Positions 22,967 through 32,249 of a DNA stretch of 34,110 nt are shown piece by piece. Position numbers and translations under genes: made by a program. Each line of letters begins with the position of its first letter. The first letter of the stretch is position 1. This DNA comes from an uncultured Subdoligranulum sp. (GTDB taxonomy: Bacteria; Bacillota; Clostridia; Oscillospirales; Ruminococcaceae): contig UQZO01000021.1 in assembly GCA_900545545.1 (NCBI GenBank), positions 1-34,110 of the forward strand, given 5' to 3'. Below the pieces are notes generated by a model, which saw nothing but the letters and a program-made list of their open reading frames with translations, made no database searches and was not told the DNA's origin.

Positions 22967-24337
22967 TTATGGCAGCGGAATTTCCGCCACGCGATACAGG
23001 GCGCCGTCGCTCACCGTCCGCATCTGCAGCGCCACACCGGGCGCATCGGTGAGGGGGTCCACAAGGCCCACCCACAAACTGTAGGTGCCGCCGGGCAGGT
23101 CCCCCGGCAGCGCCACCTGCACCGTGTGCAGCCCGGCGCTCCAGTCGGAAAAAGGTGCTTTGGCCCGGCCCGACCACACCGTCTGCCCGGTTTCGTCCCG
23201 CAGTTCCAGCGCCATGGACCAGTCGGCATACAGCGGCGCCAGGCCGGTGTTTTCCCAGGTCAGTTCCGCCTGCATCCGGCGGGAGAAAGCCGTGCGCCAC
23301 ACGGTGCACCGCCGCACCCCCAGGGTATAGCCCATCTCGGCCAGCAGGGTGCGCAGATTATCCCCCTCGGTGCCGGTGAGTTCCCCATAGGCCGGGGCGT
23401 TGGGCCCTAAAAAGGTGGTGTGGCTTTGCTGCAGCAGGTCCAGCGTGGTGGGGAACTGCTCCGCCGTAAAGTACCAGCCATCCTCCTGCCGGGGAGAGAA
23501 CTCGCCCCCCGACGGTGCCCGGCGCCAGAAATCCGGCATGGCGGGCAGCCATTCGCCGTTCTGGTCCGAGGTATAGCCGTCGGCGATCCAGGAGAGCCAC
23601 TCCCCGTGGGAATCGGGCAGGCCGAAGGAATCGTTGTACAGTCCCAGGCCCCGGTCCCGCCCGATGGTGTAGGGGCGGCGCAGCAGCAGCTGTTCAGGAG
23701 AAAAAGCCGCCAGATAATCCTGCACATAACCGTCGGTGATCTCTTGCGTGGGGAACGGGTCGATCCCGGCGTTGGTGTCCACATGCCACTCGCCCCAGTG
23801 GCCCAGGCTGCCCAGCTCTACAAAAGCCACCTGGGGATCATCGGCATAGCGCTGCCCCAGCGCCGCGATCAGCGCCTGATGGGCCTGGCGGAAGGTTTCG
23901 TTGGTGTAGTCGGGGCTGAACCCCTGGCCGTAGTCACCATCGTACCAGGTGCCGGCGCCGCCCATGGCATCGTAGAGCCACTGGGGGATGTCCTTATGCC
24001 GCTCCCCGGTGGGGGTGTCGGCCACCAGGCGCAGAATCAGCCGCACGCCGTCCGCCCGCCACTGGGCAAAGTGGCAGCGCTCCTCCAGGGCGGCAAAATC
24101 GTATTCTCCCTGCCGGGGTTCCAGCTCGTTCCAGTATACCGGCACATAGGCAAAGCCCAGGTAGGGGTCCTGGCGGTAGTTTTCGCCCCAGGCCACCAGC
24201 CCTTTCATGGGGTTGGTGACCGGCTTGTCCCCCGCCGGGATTTCGGCCGCCGCCAGCGGAATGCGCACCCGCAGCAGCGCCGTGACCAGCAGCGCCGCCC
24301 CCAACAGCAGCAGCGGCACCCATTTGCGGGGCTGCAT
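22967..24337 (-). CDS. DUF4832 family membrane-anchored TIM-barrel-like protein
   Basis: This 456-residue protein has an N-terminal membrane anchor (about residues 6-22) with no lipobox or clear cleavage site, so the rest is outside the cell. Residues 40-310 resemble the DUF4874/DUF4832 glycosidase-like fold: NPMKGLVAW, FAYVPVYWNELEPRQGEYDF, VRLILRLVADTP and VAFVELGSLGHWGEWHVD with Glu174 and Glu183 as possible acids. Residues 345-456 look like a beta-sandwich domain. The reaction is unknown. It is the last gene of the pel-type operon, its start overlapping the DUF4956 stop by one base, so it probably acts on the exported polysaccharide. A hydrolase replacing the one fused to PelA in Pseudomonas is an attractive idea but unproven. 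Confidence 0.8.
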   Translation of the reverse strand: MQPRKWVPLLLLGAALLVTALLRVRIPLAAAEIPAGDKPVTNPMKGLVAWGENYRQDPYLGFAYVPVYWNELEPRQGEYDFAALEERCHFAQWRADGVRLILRLVADTPTGERHKDIPQWLYDAMGGAGTWYDGDYGQGFSPDYTNETFRQAHQALIAALGQRYADDPQVAFVELGSLGHWGEWHVDTNAGIDPFPTQEITDGYVQDYLAAFSPEQLLLRRPYTIGRDRGLGLYNDSFGLPDSHGEWLSWIADGYTSDQNGEWLPAMPDFWRRAPSGGEFSPRQEDGWYFTAEQFPTTLDLLQQSHTTFLGPNAPAYGELTGTEGDNLRTLLAEMGYTLGVRRCTVWRTAFSRRMQAELTWENTGLAPLYADWSMALELRDETGQTVWSGRAKAPFSDWSAGLHTVQVALPGDLPGGTYSLWVGLVDPLTDAPGVALQMRTVSDGALYRVAEIPLP

Positions 24338-25008
24338 CAGGCCTCCAGATTGCCGCGGTACTCCACCAGCGTCACGTCCTGCACGCCTTCGATGTTCTGT
24401 ACCGGCTGGGTCACATTGAGGTTGTCGGTCTTGAGGTAGAGTTCCATGGTCAGTTCGGTGGTACCGCCCTTGACCACCTTGGAGCGGAACTTGCCCGGCT
24501 GGTCATGCAGGCAGCGGCGGACGGCCTCTTCCACCTCGGGGGCGGAGCGGTAGGTCACAATGAGGACGTAGGTGCCCGCATTGCCCTTGAGCCGCTTGAG
24601 AAAGACCAGCGCCAGGGTGACGACGATCCAGGCCACAAAGGCGATGTAGTAGTATTGCGCGCCGATGGCAATGCCCGAGGTGATGGCCCAGAACAGAAAC
24701 ATCAGGTCCAGCGGGTTTTTGACGGCGGTGCGGTACCGCACGATGCTGAGAGCGCCCACCATGCCCAGAGAAAGGGTGATGTTGGTGCTGATGGTGACGA
24801 TGATGACGGCCACCAGCAGCGTCATGATGACGAGGGAGAGGTTCAGCGCATGGTCGTACACCACACCGATGAAGCATTTGCGGTAGACCCAGAAGATGCC
24901 CATGCCCACCAGAAAGGCGATGACCAGCGTGAGGATGAGGGTGAACGGCTCGATCTGGTTGGGGAACAGTTCCAGGGCGGATTTTTTGAACAAGTCTTGA
25001 AAGGTCAT
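24337..25008 (-). CDS. DUF4956 membrane protein
   Basis: This 223-residue protein has an amphipathic N-terminus and three to four membrane helices (about 20-40, 57-77, 101-134), with the family signature LSLGMVGALSIVRYRTAVKN between helices. A soluble alpha/beta C-terminal domain follows (about 145-223; TYVLIVTY, TELTMELYLK). I chose the ATG at 25008, where similarity begins; AGGAGG lies 11 bases upstream, a long spacing. DUF4956 genes often neighbour VTC and CotH genes; the function is unknown to me. It follows the VTC gene by 31 bases, the only real gap in the operon. Confidence 0.85.
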   Translation of the reverse strand: MTFQDLFKKSALELFPNQIEPFTLILTLVIAFLVGMGIFWVYRKCFIGVVYDHALNLSLVIMTLLVAVIIVTISTNITLSLGMVGALSIVRYRTAVKNPLDLMFLFWAITSGIAIGAQYYYIAFVAWIVVTLALVFLKRLKGNAGTYVLIVTYRSAPEVEEAVRRCLHDQPGKFRSKVVKGGTTELTMELYLKTDNLNVTQPVQNIEGVQDVTLVEYRGNLEA

Positions 25009-25039
25009 AACGAGAGATTCCTCCTGCACAGCGCGCCGC

Positions 25040-25738
25040 TCACCGCAGGGTATGCCGGACCTGGTCCACACAGAGGCAGAACTTGGAGGCCGATGTCCTG
25101 ACAAAGGAGTACGCGCGAAAGATACTTTGAATATATTCCGGCAGAATGCCGGTGAACTTGACTTCCAGAATCATCTGGCCGGGGGGCAGCACATGGTAGC
25201 CGGGTGCCGCCGGATCAAATAGGTCCTGCCGGGCATCCATGGCCGTGAGGGTCTGGTCAAAGGTGATGCGCACGGTGCCCACATCGTTGACGAAGGCCTC
25301 CCGGTCGTAGGCCACGATGACGCAGGGCCGGATGAGGTTGGCCCGGGCCTCCACAAAAAACTGCCGAGCCAGGGGCTGGGGCTTTTGCAGCAAAAAGGCG
25401 CAGTCTCCCCGGCAGAGGGAATCGTACTCCGCCCGCGTCAGGGGCACGGCCTCCTTGTAGATGTAGGCGCCGTTTTTGTACTTGCATTCCAGGGCGATAT
25501 GCCCCGCCGTGCAGTTGTAGATGCGCACCCGGTATTTTTTGCGCACCTCCACCCCCGCCATCTTCTGGCGGTAGGCCGTGTGGTAGAGGTCGTCGAAGTA
25601 GAGGCTGCGGATGTGGTAGCCCCCCTGGGGCCCGGCGTGGGCATCGTGCCCCAGCAGCGAGTGCAGCACGCTTTGCAGCTGGCGGTATTCAGCCTGATTG
25701 ACGAGGAATTTCAGTTCGTTGCGGTAGGCGGGGGTCAT
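25040..25738 (-). CDS. VTC-domain protein (polyphosphate polymerase-like)
   Basis: The 232-residue protein is a single VTC domain, the tunnel-shaped fold that makes polyphosphate from ATP in yeast Vtc4. The basic and acidic residues lining the tunnel are visible in YRNELKFLVN, HIRSLYFDD, KKYRVRIYN, ALECKYKNGAYIYKE, VRITFDQTL and ILEVKFTGILPEYIQ. No membrane segment is present, so it is cytosolic or bound to the neighbouring membrane protein. Start and CotH stop overlap in ATGA, with GGAGG upstream. Bacterial VTC proteins often occur with DUF4956 and CotH genes. Polyphosphate synthesis is the family function; whether this protein makes it is inferred. Confidence 0.87.
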   Translation of the reverse strand: MTPAYRNELKFLVNQAEYRQLQSVLHSLLGHDAHAGPQGGYHIRSLYFDDLYHTAYRQKMAGVEVRKKYRVRIYNCTAGHIALECKYKNGAYIYKEAVPLTRAEYDSLCRGDCAFLLQKPQPLARQFFVEARANLIRPCVIVAYDREAFVNDVGTVRITFDQTLTAMDARQDLFDPAAPGYHVLPPGQMILEVKFTGILPEYIQSIFRAYSFVRTSASKFCLCVDQVRHTLR

Positions 25739-27489
25739 CCTGTCACCTCCGCACGGTCCACGCCGGGATAGTAGACGTCATTGACCTGGATTTTGTTCAT
25801 GGCCGGGGCGGTGCGGCCGTCCCGGGTAGTGGCCGTGACCTCATAGTACCAGGTGCCCGCCGGAAGCTGGTCCGCCGGGACGAGATACTGGGTGCTGTCC
25901 AGCCCCGAAACATCCACCACCGGGGCGGCAAAATCCGGCGTGGATGCCACCCGCAGCCGGTAGGTGATGGGCTGGTTGTCGAAGTCGTAGGCATCCTCCC
26001 ACCAGAAGCGGACGCTCTGGTCCTCCTTCACCGGGGGATACATAAAGAAGGGCATCAGCTCGTGGAGGCTTTCGTAAAACTGCCGGTAGGCCAGCTCCAC
26101 CTGGTCCCCCAGGCCCGCCAGAATGGCATCCCGTTCCTCCGGCGTGTTGCCCAGGTAGTAGAAATCCGGCATGGCCAGCGCGTAGGGCCGCACCACCGTA
26201 TCGTACTGCTGGGCCAGGGCGTTGACGGTTTCCCCGTTGATGGTCTGGTACAGCTCGTCCACCCGGGCGGCCAGTTCGGCACGGTTGGCCTCGTTTTTCA
26301 AAAAGCGCTGGTGCAGCAGCACGCCCCAGTAGTTGGCCACACCGTGCTCCCAGCTGCCGTAGTTGCCGGTGAGCCCTTCCACCGCGTCCTCCTGCCAGTG
26401 GAGGCAGTTGTCGCCGTCCCAGGGGATGAAGAACCATTTTGGGCTGTTCAGCGGGCTGTAGAGGTAGAAGTTCTGCACGGTGGTATCGTTATTCCCCATC
26501 AGGATGTTGTAGGCCAGCCAGGTGAGGTAGTTGTCCCGGTCGATGCAATCGCCCACGATCTCGTTGATGTCCACGCTGCGGTCGGCGATGAGGTTCACCA
26601 GGTCGATGAGTTTCTGGTTGTCCTGGCGGCCCTTGCAGCTGAGGACCTGGTCGAAGGCCGCCAGGTCAAAGGCCGGGTCGTCGAAGTTTTTCAGCGCGTC
26701 GGACATTTCAAAGTTGAAGCTGATGGCCTTGTAGAGATACCCCTCACTGTCCAGCCCGTGGTTGGCCAGGTATTTTTTGGAGGGGACTTCGGCCTGGGTG
26801 AAAAGGCCGTAGTCGGTAAAGGTGGTCTCGCCCGCCGTTTCGTCCTTTATGTACAGCCGCACAAACTGGGTGCGCAGGCTGGAGATATCCTCCACCGGGC
26901 GCAGCAGGTCAAAGTAGAGCTTGTTGCGCAGGCGGGTGGCATCGAAGTTGTGTTTGTTCAGGGCGATGTTGCTCTGCCCCCGCCACAACCCGGCCTCGTC
27001 GTCCAGGTCCAGCTTGTAGGATTTCTGCGGCCGCACTGAGGAGGAGTTGCCCCGCACCCGGATGGTGGCGTTGCTGGCGGTGGCATCGTACCCCAGCATG
27101 CCGGGCTGCGGGCCGCTGGCATCCCCCACCTGCACGATGGCCCGGGCAAAGATATCGTTGGCTACATGGCTGTCCTCCACAAAGCGCACAGCGCTGTTCA
27201 CCTCGGCAAAGGAATGGTCGGTGTTGGAACCGGCATCTCCCCGCTGCACCGTGACGTAAAAACACACCACGCTCAAGGGGTCGTCCTCATCGTAGATGGA
27301 TTTGTTTTCCACCATGCCCACGGCGTTGATGTCCGGTGCCGCCTCGGGGGTGGAGGTTTCGGTGGCGGAAGGTTCGGCGATGCTGTCGCCGGGGTCGGCG
27401 GCGGGTTTCCACCAGAACGCCACCCCCAGCGCCAGCACCACCAGCACCACAAACAGAGCGATCTCGATTTTATTCCCGATCTTGTTCAC
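25735..27489 (-). CDS. CotH-like kinase-fold protein, membrane-anchored
   Basis: This 584-residue protein has an N-terminal membrane anchor (about residues 9-27) and a Ser/Thr/Pro-rich linker (33-55), so the main domain is outside. CotH features are IRVRGNSSSVRPQKSYKLDL (143-162, nucleotide-binding strand and Lys), ATRLRNKLYFDLLR (184-197) and FFIPWDGDNCLHW (353-365, with Asp358 and Asp360 likely metal ligands). A fibronectin-like domain lies at about 475-580. Spore-coat CotH proteins are protein kinases; the target here is unknown. I chose GTG at 27489, with AAAGGAGG seven bases upstream; the open frame extends upstream but only inside pelG. It overlaps pelG by 20 bases and the VTC gene by four. 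Confidence 0.86.
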   Translation of the reverse strand: MNKIGNKIEIALFVVLVVLALGVAFWWKPAADPGDSIAEPSATETSTPEAAPDINAVGMVENKSIYDEDDPLSVVCFYVTVQRGDAGSNTDHSFAEVNSAVRFVEDSHVANDIFARAIVQVGDASGPQPGMLGYDATASNATIRVRGNSSSVRPQKSYKLDLDDEAGLWRGQSNIALNKHNFDATRLRNKLYFDLLRPVEDISSLRTQFVRLYIKDETAGETTFTDYGLFTQAEVPSKKYLANHGLDSEGYLYKAISFNFEMSDALKNFDDPAFDLAAFDQVLSCKGRQDNQKLIDLVNLIADRSVDINEIVGDCIDRDNYLTWLAYNILMGNNDTTVQNFYLYSPLNSPKWFFIPWDGDNCLHWQEDAVEGLTGNYGSWEHGVANYWGVLLHQRFLKNEANRAELAARVDELYQTINGETVNALAQQYDTVVRPYALAMPDFYYLGNTPEERDAILAGLGDQVELAYRQFYESLHELMPFFMYPPVKEDQSVRFWWEDAYDFDNQPITYRLRVASTPDFAAPVVDVSGLDSTQYLVPADQLPAGTWYYEVTATTRDGRTAPAMNKIQVNDVYYPGVDRAEVTG

Positions 27490-28954
27490 GCAGGGACCTC
27501 CTTTGTGCAAAGACCCGGTCGATCCGGGCCAGTTGTGCCCCGGCACGGTTCCGCACACCATCCCGGGGTTGTGCAAACAGCGGCTGTTCGCAGAAAACGT
27601 GGACTTCCAGCTTTTCCAGATACTGCCGCAGCCGCCGCAATACCCAGAACCCGGTGACCGCCCCCGCCAGCAGGAGCCCGGCGCCCCAGGTGCGGGGCCC
27701 CAGCGCCAGCGTGACCAGGGACCCGCCCACACTGAGGGCCGCAAACAGCCCCGCCGCCCGGCAGGCGCCGGCACGGTCGTCAAAATAGAGCAGCAGCACG
27801 GTGCCGCACTTGACAAGGCCGTACAGGCAGTAGCCGAAGCAGAGCACCCGGAAGGTACCGGTCATGATCTCATCCAGGCCGATGGTCTGCAAAAAGTTGC
27901 CGAGGAAGGCCACCGCCGCAATACTGACGATGAACTGCATCTGCATCATGTGGGCCAGCTCGGCATAGAGGGTGTTCTCCATCTCCTGCTTGACGGCCCG
28001 GATATCCTCCAGCCGCCCGCCGTAGAGGATGGCGTCAAAGTAGGCCCGGTGGCTGACCGAAAAGCGGGTTTCCAGCCCCACCACAAACTGCACCAGCATG
28101 GGCAGGATGGTGAGGGTGGCAAAAAAGGCGGGCACATCGTACCGGGTGCAGTAGACCCCGGTGGGAAACACCCGGTTGCGGTAGCTGCTGGCCCAGAACA
28201 CAAAGTTGTGCCCGTACAGCCCCACCCCCAGCAAAATTCCCGTAAGGACCAGGCTGCGGTAGCGCTGCAGCGCCGGAAGAAAAACCAGCAGGTTTTTGCC
28301 GCCGGTGGGGTAGCAGGCCAGCATCTGGCCCATGTACAAAAGCAGCAGCACCAAAAATCCCAGCGCCGCCCCCCAGAGGGCCGCCGCCAGCGGATCGACC
28401 CCTGCGCGCAGCAGCACCCAGGCCAGGGCCAGGGCTGCCACCGTACCGCCCAGAAAGCCCAGCAGCACATACTCGTACCGCCGCACGGCGGAGAGATAGG
28501 CCATCTGCACCCAGACCACCAGCAGCACACAGAACAGCAGCAGCGCCGCGCACCGCACGCCCCAGCCCACCGGCAGGGTGAGCAGGTAGACCCCGGCCAC
28601 CGGGGCGCCGCACAACAGCAGCAGGCCCGTCACGCCGTAAAAGGCGGGCAGGGCATCCCGCAGGCGCTGTTCATAGATGCAGTCGGATATAAAGCGGTTG
28701 AGAAACAGCAGCATGGTATCCGCCAGCAGCAGCGAGAACACCATGGTGTAGGTCATAAAAAACAGAAACTGCTCCCGCAGGCGGTAGGGCGCCCCGAAGG
28801 CTGCCAGCAGCCGGTGCAATACCAGCAGCACCACGATCATCAGTACCATGGGGCCCTCGGTGACTACAGCGGCCAGCGAATAGCCCCGCACCGCCGCCAG
28901 GATGCTGTCCCCGCCGCGGAATACCTTTTTCAGTTCAAAGCCGATGCCTGCCAC
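27470..28954 (-). CDS. pelG: PelG-like polysaccharide transporter
   Basis: This 494-residue protein has about twelve membrane helices. Its N-terminus, MAGIGFELKKVFRGGD, followed by RGYSLAAVVTEGPMVLM, is the PelG signature, and ARFSVSHRAYF-type sequence in the middle also fits. PelG is a flippase-like protein in the polysaccharide transporter superfamily that works with the PelF glycosyltransferase to move Pel across the cytoplasmic membrane. The start is GTG at 28954, with GGAGG about ten bases upstream, and lies 25 bases inside pelF. The C-terminal tail of about 35 residues after the last helix is charged and longer than in the Pseudomonas protein (456 residues); it overlaps the CotH start. 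Confidence 0.9.
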   Translation of the reverse strand: MAGIGFELKKVFRGGDSILAAVRGYSLAAVVTEGPMVLMIVVLLVLHRLLAAFGAPYRLREQFLFFMTYTMVFSLLLADTMLLFLNRFISDCIYEQRLRDALPAFYGVTGLLLLCGAPVAGVYLLTLPVGWGVRCAALLLFCVLLVVWVQMAYLSAVRRYEYVLLGFLGGTVAALALAWVLLRAGVDPLAAALWGAALGFLVLLLLYMGQMLACYPTGGKNLLVFLPALQRYRSLVLTGILLGVGLYGHNFVFWASSYRNRVFPTGVYCTRYDVPAFFATLTILPMLVQFVVGLETRFSVSHRAYFDAILYGGRLEDIRAVKQEMENTLYAELAHMMQMQFIVSIAAVAFLGNFLQTIGLDEIMTGTFRVLCFGYCLYGLVKCGTVLLLYFDDRAGACRAAGLFAALSVGGSLVTLALGPRTWGAGLLLAGAVTGFWVLRRLRQYLEKLEVHVFCEQPLFAQPRDGVRNRAGAQLARIDRVFAQRRSLREQDRE

Positions 28955-30387
28955 GGCCGGCTCACCTCCCGGTTTGTGTTTTGGACAGCCTCCCGGTAGA
29001 GGGCGCGGTAGGCTGCCAGAAAGTCTTTATCCTGATAAAAGCGCACCACCCGGCTATAGCCGTTTTCCGCCAGGGCGCGCAGCTGCGCAGGATTTACGCT
29101 GACGGCCAGGATGCCTTCGGCGATGGCCTCGGGGCTCATCACCGGCACCACCCGCCCTGCCGGACCGATGCCGTCGTCGGCGCCCTCGATGATCTCCCGG
29201 CAGGCGCCCACATTGGTGGCCACCACCGGCCGGTGGGCGGCCATGGCTTCCAGCAGCACGAAAGGCTGCCCTTCCGAGATGCTGGTCAACAGCACCAGGT
29301 CCAGCCGGGGCAGCCAGTCGGTCACCTCGGCCCGGCCCACAAAGCGGATGCCCCGGCACCCCAGCCGCCCGATCAGGTCCCGGCATTCCTCATAGTAGGC
29401 GGGGTCCTCGTCATAGGGCCCGATGAGGTCCAGCGTGGCGTCGGGGCAGCGGGCCCTGACCCGGTAAAAGCTGTAGATCATCGTCTTGACATCTTTGATG
29501 GGCACGATGCGCAGCACCGCCCCCAGGCGCAGCGGATGGGGTTCCGGGTCCAGCGGCGGCACGGCGGCAAAACGGCGGATGTCGATGCCGTTGGGGATGA
29601 CCCGGCACTTGGCTTCCGGGGCGCCCAGGCCGATCTGCAGTTCCCGCGCCCCCTGAAACAGCGACACGATAGTAGCCGCCTGGCGGTAGGCCGCCTGGCT
29701 CAGCGCCCGGAAGTAGCCGATCCAGGTGGGTTTGAAATACCCCGGCACCCAGTCGGCTTTGAGGATCTCCTCCTCCCGCTCCCGGGTATAGATGCCGTGC
29801 TCGGTGACGATGTAGGGTTTCTGGGCAAAATAGCTGAACTTGGCCCCCAGCAGCCCGGCGTACCCGGTGGCCACCGTGTGGTAGACATCAGCCTCCGGCA
29901 CCGGGCAGTGCAGCAGTTCCAGCGCCGGCAGCAGCATGGAGCGCAGCGTCCAGAACAGGTCCTTGAAAGGGGTGTTGCGGCCGGTATCCTCGGCCAGGCG
30001 CTGCACGATGGCCAAGAATTCCTCCGACATGAGAAAGTCCCGGGCGGTGCGGGCGTTTTTGCCCCCGAAGAGTTCAAACAGCCGGGGCCAGTCGGGCGAG
30101 GTGCCCCGCACCAGGTCCAGCAGGGCCTGCTGCTGGGCCGCCGTCAGCGGGCGGGCCGGGGAGGCCGCCTCGTCCGATTCCAGCGGTTCATCGAGAAAAT
30201 ACTCCCGCAGTTCGGTGACGTTGGGCGGCAGCTCATAGCGGAACTGCCCCCGCTGGGTATGTTCGGCCCCGATGGAGACGATGACGAACTGATGTTCCGG
30301 CATCTGCCGGATGAGCATCTGCACCCAGGCCGAAACGCCGCCCACCACATAGGGGTAGCAGCCTTCCACGATCAGACAGATCTTCAT
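28930..30387 (-). CDS. pelF: PelF-like GT4 glycosyltransferase
   Basis: This 485-residue cytosolic GT-B enzyme has the PelF N-terminus: KICLIVEGCYPYVVGGVSAW, then FVIVSIGAEHTQRGQFRYEL. The nucleotide-sugar donor domain has VIPNGIDIRRFA (264-274), RIVPIKDVKTMIYSF and SISEGQPFVLLEAMA with the Glu372-X7-Glu380 pair of GT4 enzymes. PelF polymerises Pel, a GalNAc/GlcNAc-type polymer, from UDP-sugars. Its ATG overlaps the stop of the deacetylase gene in ATGA, with only a weak ribosome site, so translation is probably coupled. It overlaps pelG by 25 bases. Sequence identity to Pel enzymes makes the assignment firm; the sugar composition here is unknown. Confidence 0.92.
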   Translation of the reverse strand: MKICLIVEGCYPYVVGGVSAWVQMLIRQMPEHQFVIVSIGAEHTQRGQFRYELPPNVTELREYFLDEPLESDEAASPARPLTAAQQQALLDLVRGTSPDWPRLFELFGGKNARTARDFLMSEEFLAIVQRLAEDTGRNTPFKDLFWTLRSMLLPALELLHCPVPEADVYHTVATGYAGLLGAKFSYFAQKPYIVTEHGIYTREREEEILKADWVPGYFKPTWIGYFRALSQAAYRQAATIVSLFQGARELQIGLGAPEAKCRVIPNGIDIRRFAAVPPLDPEPHPLRLGAVLRIVPIKDVKTMIYSFYRVRARCPDATLDLIGPYDEDPAYYEECRDLIGRLGCRGIRFVGRAEVTDWLPRLDLVLLTSISEGQPFVLLEAMAAHRPVVATNVGACREIIEGADDGIGPAGRVVPVMSPEAIAEGILAVSVNPAQLRALAENGYSRVVRFYQDKDFLAAYRALYREAVQNTNREVSRPWQASALN

Positions 30388-32249
30388 GCATTCACCAGCC
30401 TTATGGTAAAATTGGGGCTTTCCACCGTGACCAGGTAATACCCCGGCCCCTTGCCCGCACTGATGCGGCGGATGGTACAGTTTTCATCCGTCGCTTTGGG
30501 CGTGCAGTCGGTCTTGAGGTAAAAGCTCGTGGTGCCCAGAAAGTTTTCCACACTGCCGCGGATGAGTTCCCCCTCGTAGGAAAGGTGGGGCACCGCCCCG
30601 TCGCAGATGCGCAGGGCATCCCCCGCCTCGGTGGCGGACAGCGGCCGCAGCCAGGGGTAGGTGGTGTGGATATCCCGCATCCAGCTGCAATAGCTGCGGT
30701 AGAGTTCCTCCCAGCTTCGGCCGCCGCTGCGGTCAGGGTCAAAGACATCGTCGGGGTGGATAAAGTGGGAGAAGGTGCCGTACAGCCCCAGCGCACTGAG
30801 GGCCGACAGCTGCTCGTAGTCATCGGGAGCCATACCGGCGGTCACCCGGGGAAATTCCGCAATGCCGTCCCCGGCCACCGTGAAGTCCTGCACGTACACC
30901 TGGCCTTCCTCCTCCTCGTCGGTATAGATGCCCGAGATCACTTCCAGGTCCGGCAGCGCCTGCACCACGGCACGGCGGCCCTCCTCGCTCAGATAATTGG
31001 ACGGCGGCACATAGCTGCGCAGCGTCACCGCCGGGAACATCTGCCCCGTGATCTCCACCAGCTTTTTCAGCGAGGCCGTCATATCCGCCTCCCCGGCCCA
31101 GGGCTGGTAGTGCATATCCGCCGGGGTGCCGCCCGCCGCCGTCAGCGGCTGGTGGTTGTAGCCGTGAGCCCCCATCTCGCAGCCGTTTTTCAGCAGACTG
31201 TTGCCGAAGTACAGCTCGGTGGAGGACTCGGTGTAGGTCAGGTTGGCGGGGTCGGTCTCATCGTTGTAGGTGGCCACAAACAGCCCGGTGTACACGTCGC
31301 CGTAGGCTTTGGCGATCTGCAGCATATCGGGCCACCAGATATCGCGGTAGAATTCCCTGGCGGAGCGGTTGTATTCATCCCGCACCACATCGCTCTCGCT
31401 CTCATACTGGGGCGAGGGGAAGTCGTCGATGAACAGGCACAGGGCATTGACCACCGGGTACATGAAGGTATCGAACAGGGTGTTGATGCACCCCGCCACG
31501 ATGCCCCGCCAGAAATCCCCCTTGCCGGAGGTACAGTTGAATACCGTTACCCGGCCCTTGCCCTGGTCGTAGGACCAGATCAGCGGATTCTGCCGCCCTT
31601 CGGCATCCTGGGCCCAGGCGTAGACGCGGGCGCTGTCCTCCAGCGTGACGGAGAGAGAAACATCGGCAAAAGTCTTGCCGGAGAAGGTCCGTCCCGCCAG
31701 GCCGGGGAGCAGCTCCTCGGCGAAGGAGATGGCATTGTAGCCAAAGTAATCGCCGTAATCCACCACCCCCATGCGGCGGTAGCAGACATCGAACTGGGTA
31801 CCCACCGATTCCGGCACGGTGGCCATCAGCAGGCGGCCGCCGTCCTCCACATAGCGCATGAGCCGCGCGGCGGATTCGGTAAGTTCCTCCTCCCAGTAGG
31901 CGGAGGCCAGGATCACCAGATCATAATCGGTAAAGGTGACGCTCTGGGTGCGGGTCAGTTCCAGCGTCTGGGCGTCGATGCGCAGATGTTTCAGCGCCAG
32001 ACGGATGTTTTTTTCGTACTGGACCGAGTCCTCATGGGCCGGGCTGTACAGCACCAGGGCCCGGGGGGCGGTCTGGTCCGACACCTGCAGCGCCGCTTCC
32101 ACCGGCTGGTCCAGCACCGTTACCTCGGCCGCCACGGGGCGCAGGGCAAAACTTTGCAGCGACCAGCCGCTGTTGCCCACCAGAATCACCGCAGCGAACC
32201 CCACGCACAGGCAAAGCAGCGCCATGAGTTTTTTAAGATCTCTGTTCAC
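30384..32249 (-). CDS. DUF2194/PelA-type polysaccharide deacetylase, membrane-anchored
   Basis: This 621-residue protein has an N-terminal membrane anchor (about residues 8-25). Residues 60-260 resemble a flavodoxin/GATase-like fold (APRALVLYSP, DYDLVILASAYW, YVEDGGRLLMATVPE). A NodB-type deacetylase follows: ALCLFIDDFPSP with Asp275 and Asp276, EMGAHGYNHQPL with His362 and His366, RSYVPPSNYL, and GTFSHFIHPDDVF with His495 and His498. These residues fit a metal-dependent deacetylase that partly deacetylates the exported Pel chain. It lacks the separate N-terminal hydrolase domain of Pseudomonas PelA, as in the deacetylase-only PelA described for Gram-positive clusters. I chose GTG at 32249, after AGAGGA; the frame further upstream lies inside pelE. 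It overlaps pelE by 17 bases. Confidence 0.85.
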   Translation of the reverse strand: MNRDLKKLMALLCLCVGFAAVILVGNSGWSLQSFALRPVAAEVTVLDQPVEAALQVSDQTAPRALVLYSPAHEDSVQYEKNIRLALKHLRIDAQTLELTRTQSVTFTDYDLVILASAYWEEELTESAARLMRYVEDGGRLLMATVPESVGTQFDVCYRRMGVVDYGDYFGYNAISFAEELLPGLAGRTFSGKTFADVSLSVTLEDSARVYAWAQDAEGRQNPLIWSYDQGKGRVTVFNCTSGKGDFWRGIVAGCINTLFDTFMYPVVNALCLFIDDFPSPQYESESDVVRDEYNRSAREFYRDIWWPDMLQIAKAYGDVYTGLFVATYNDETDPANLTYTESSTELYFGNSLLKNGCEMGAHGYNHQPLTAAGGTPADMHYQPWAGEADMTASLKKLVEITGQMFPAVTLRSYVPPSNYLSEEGRRAVVQALPDLEVISGIYTDEEEEGQVYVQDFTVAGDGIAEFPRVTAGMAPDDYEQLSALSALGLYGTFSHFIHPDDVFDPDRSGGRSWEELYRSYCSWMRDIHTTYPWLRPLSATEAGDALRICDGAVPHLSYEGELIRGSVENFLGTTSFYLKTDCTPKATDENCTIRRISAGKGPGYYLVTVESPNFTIRLVNA

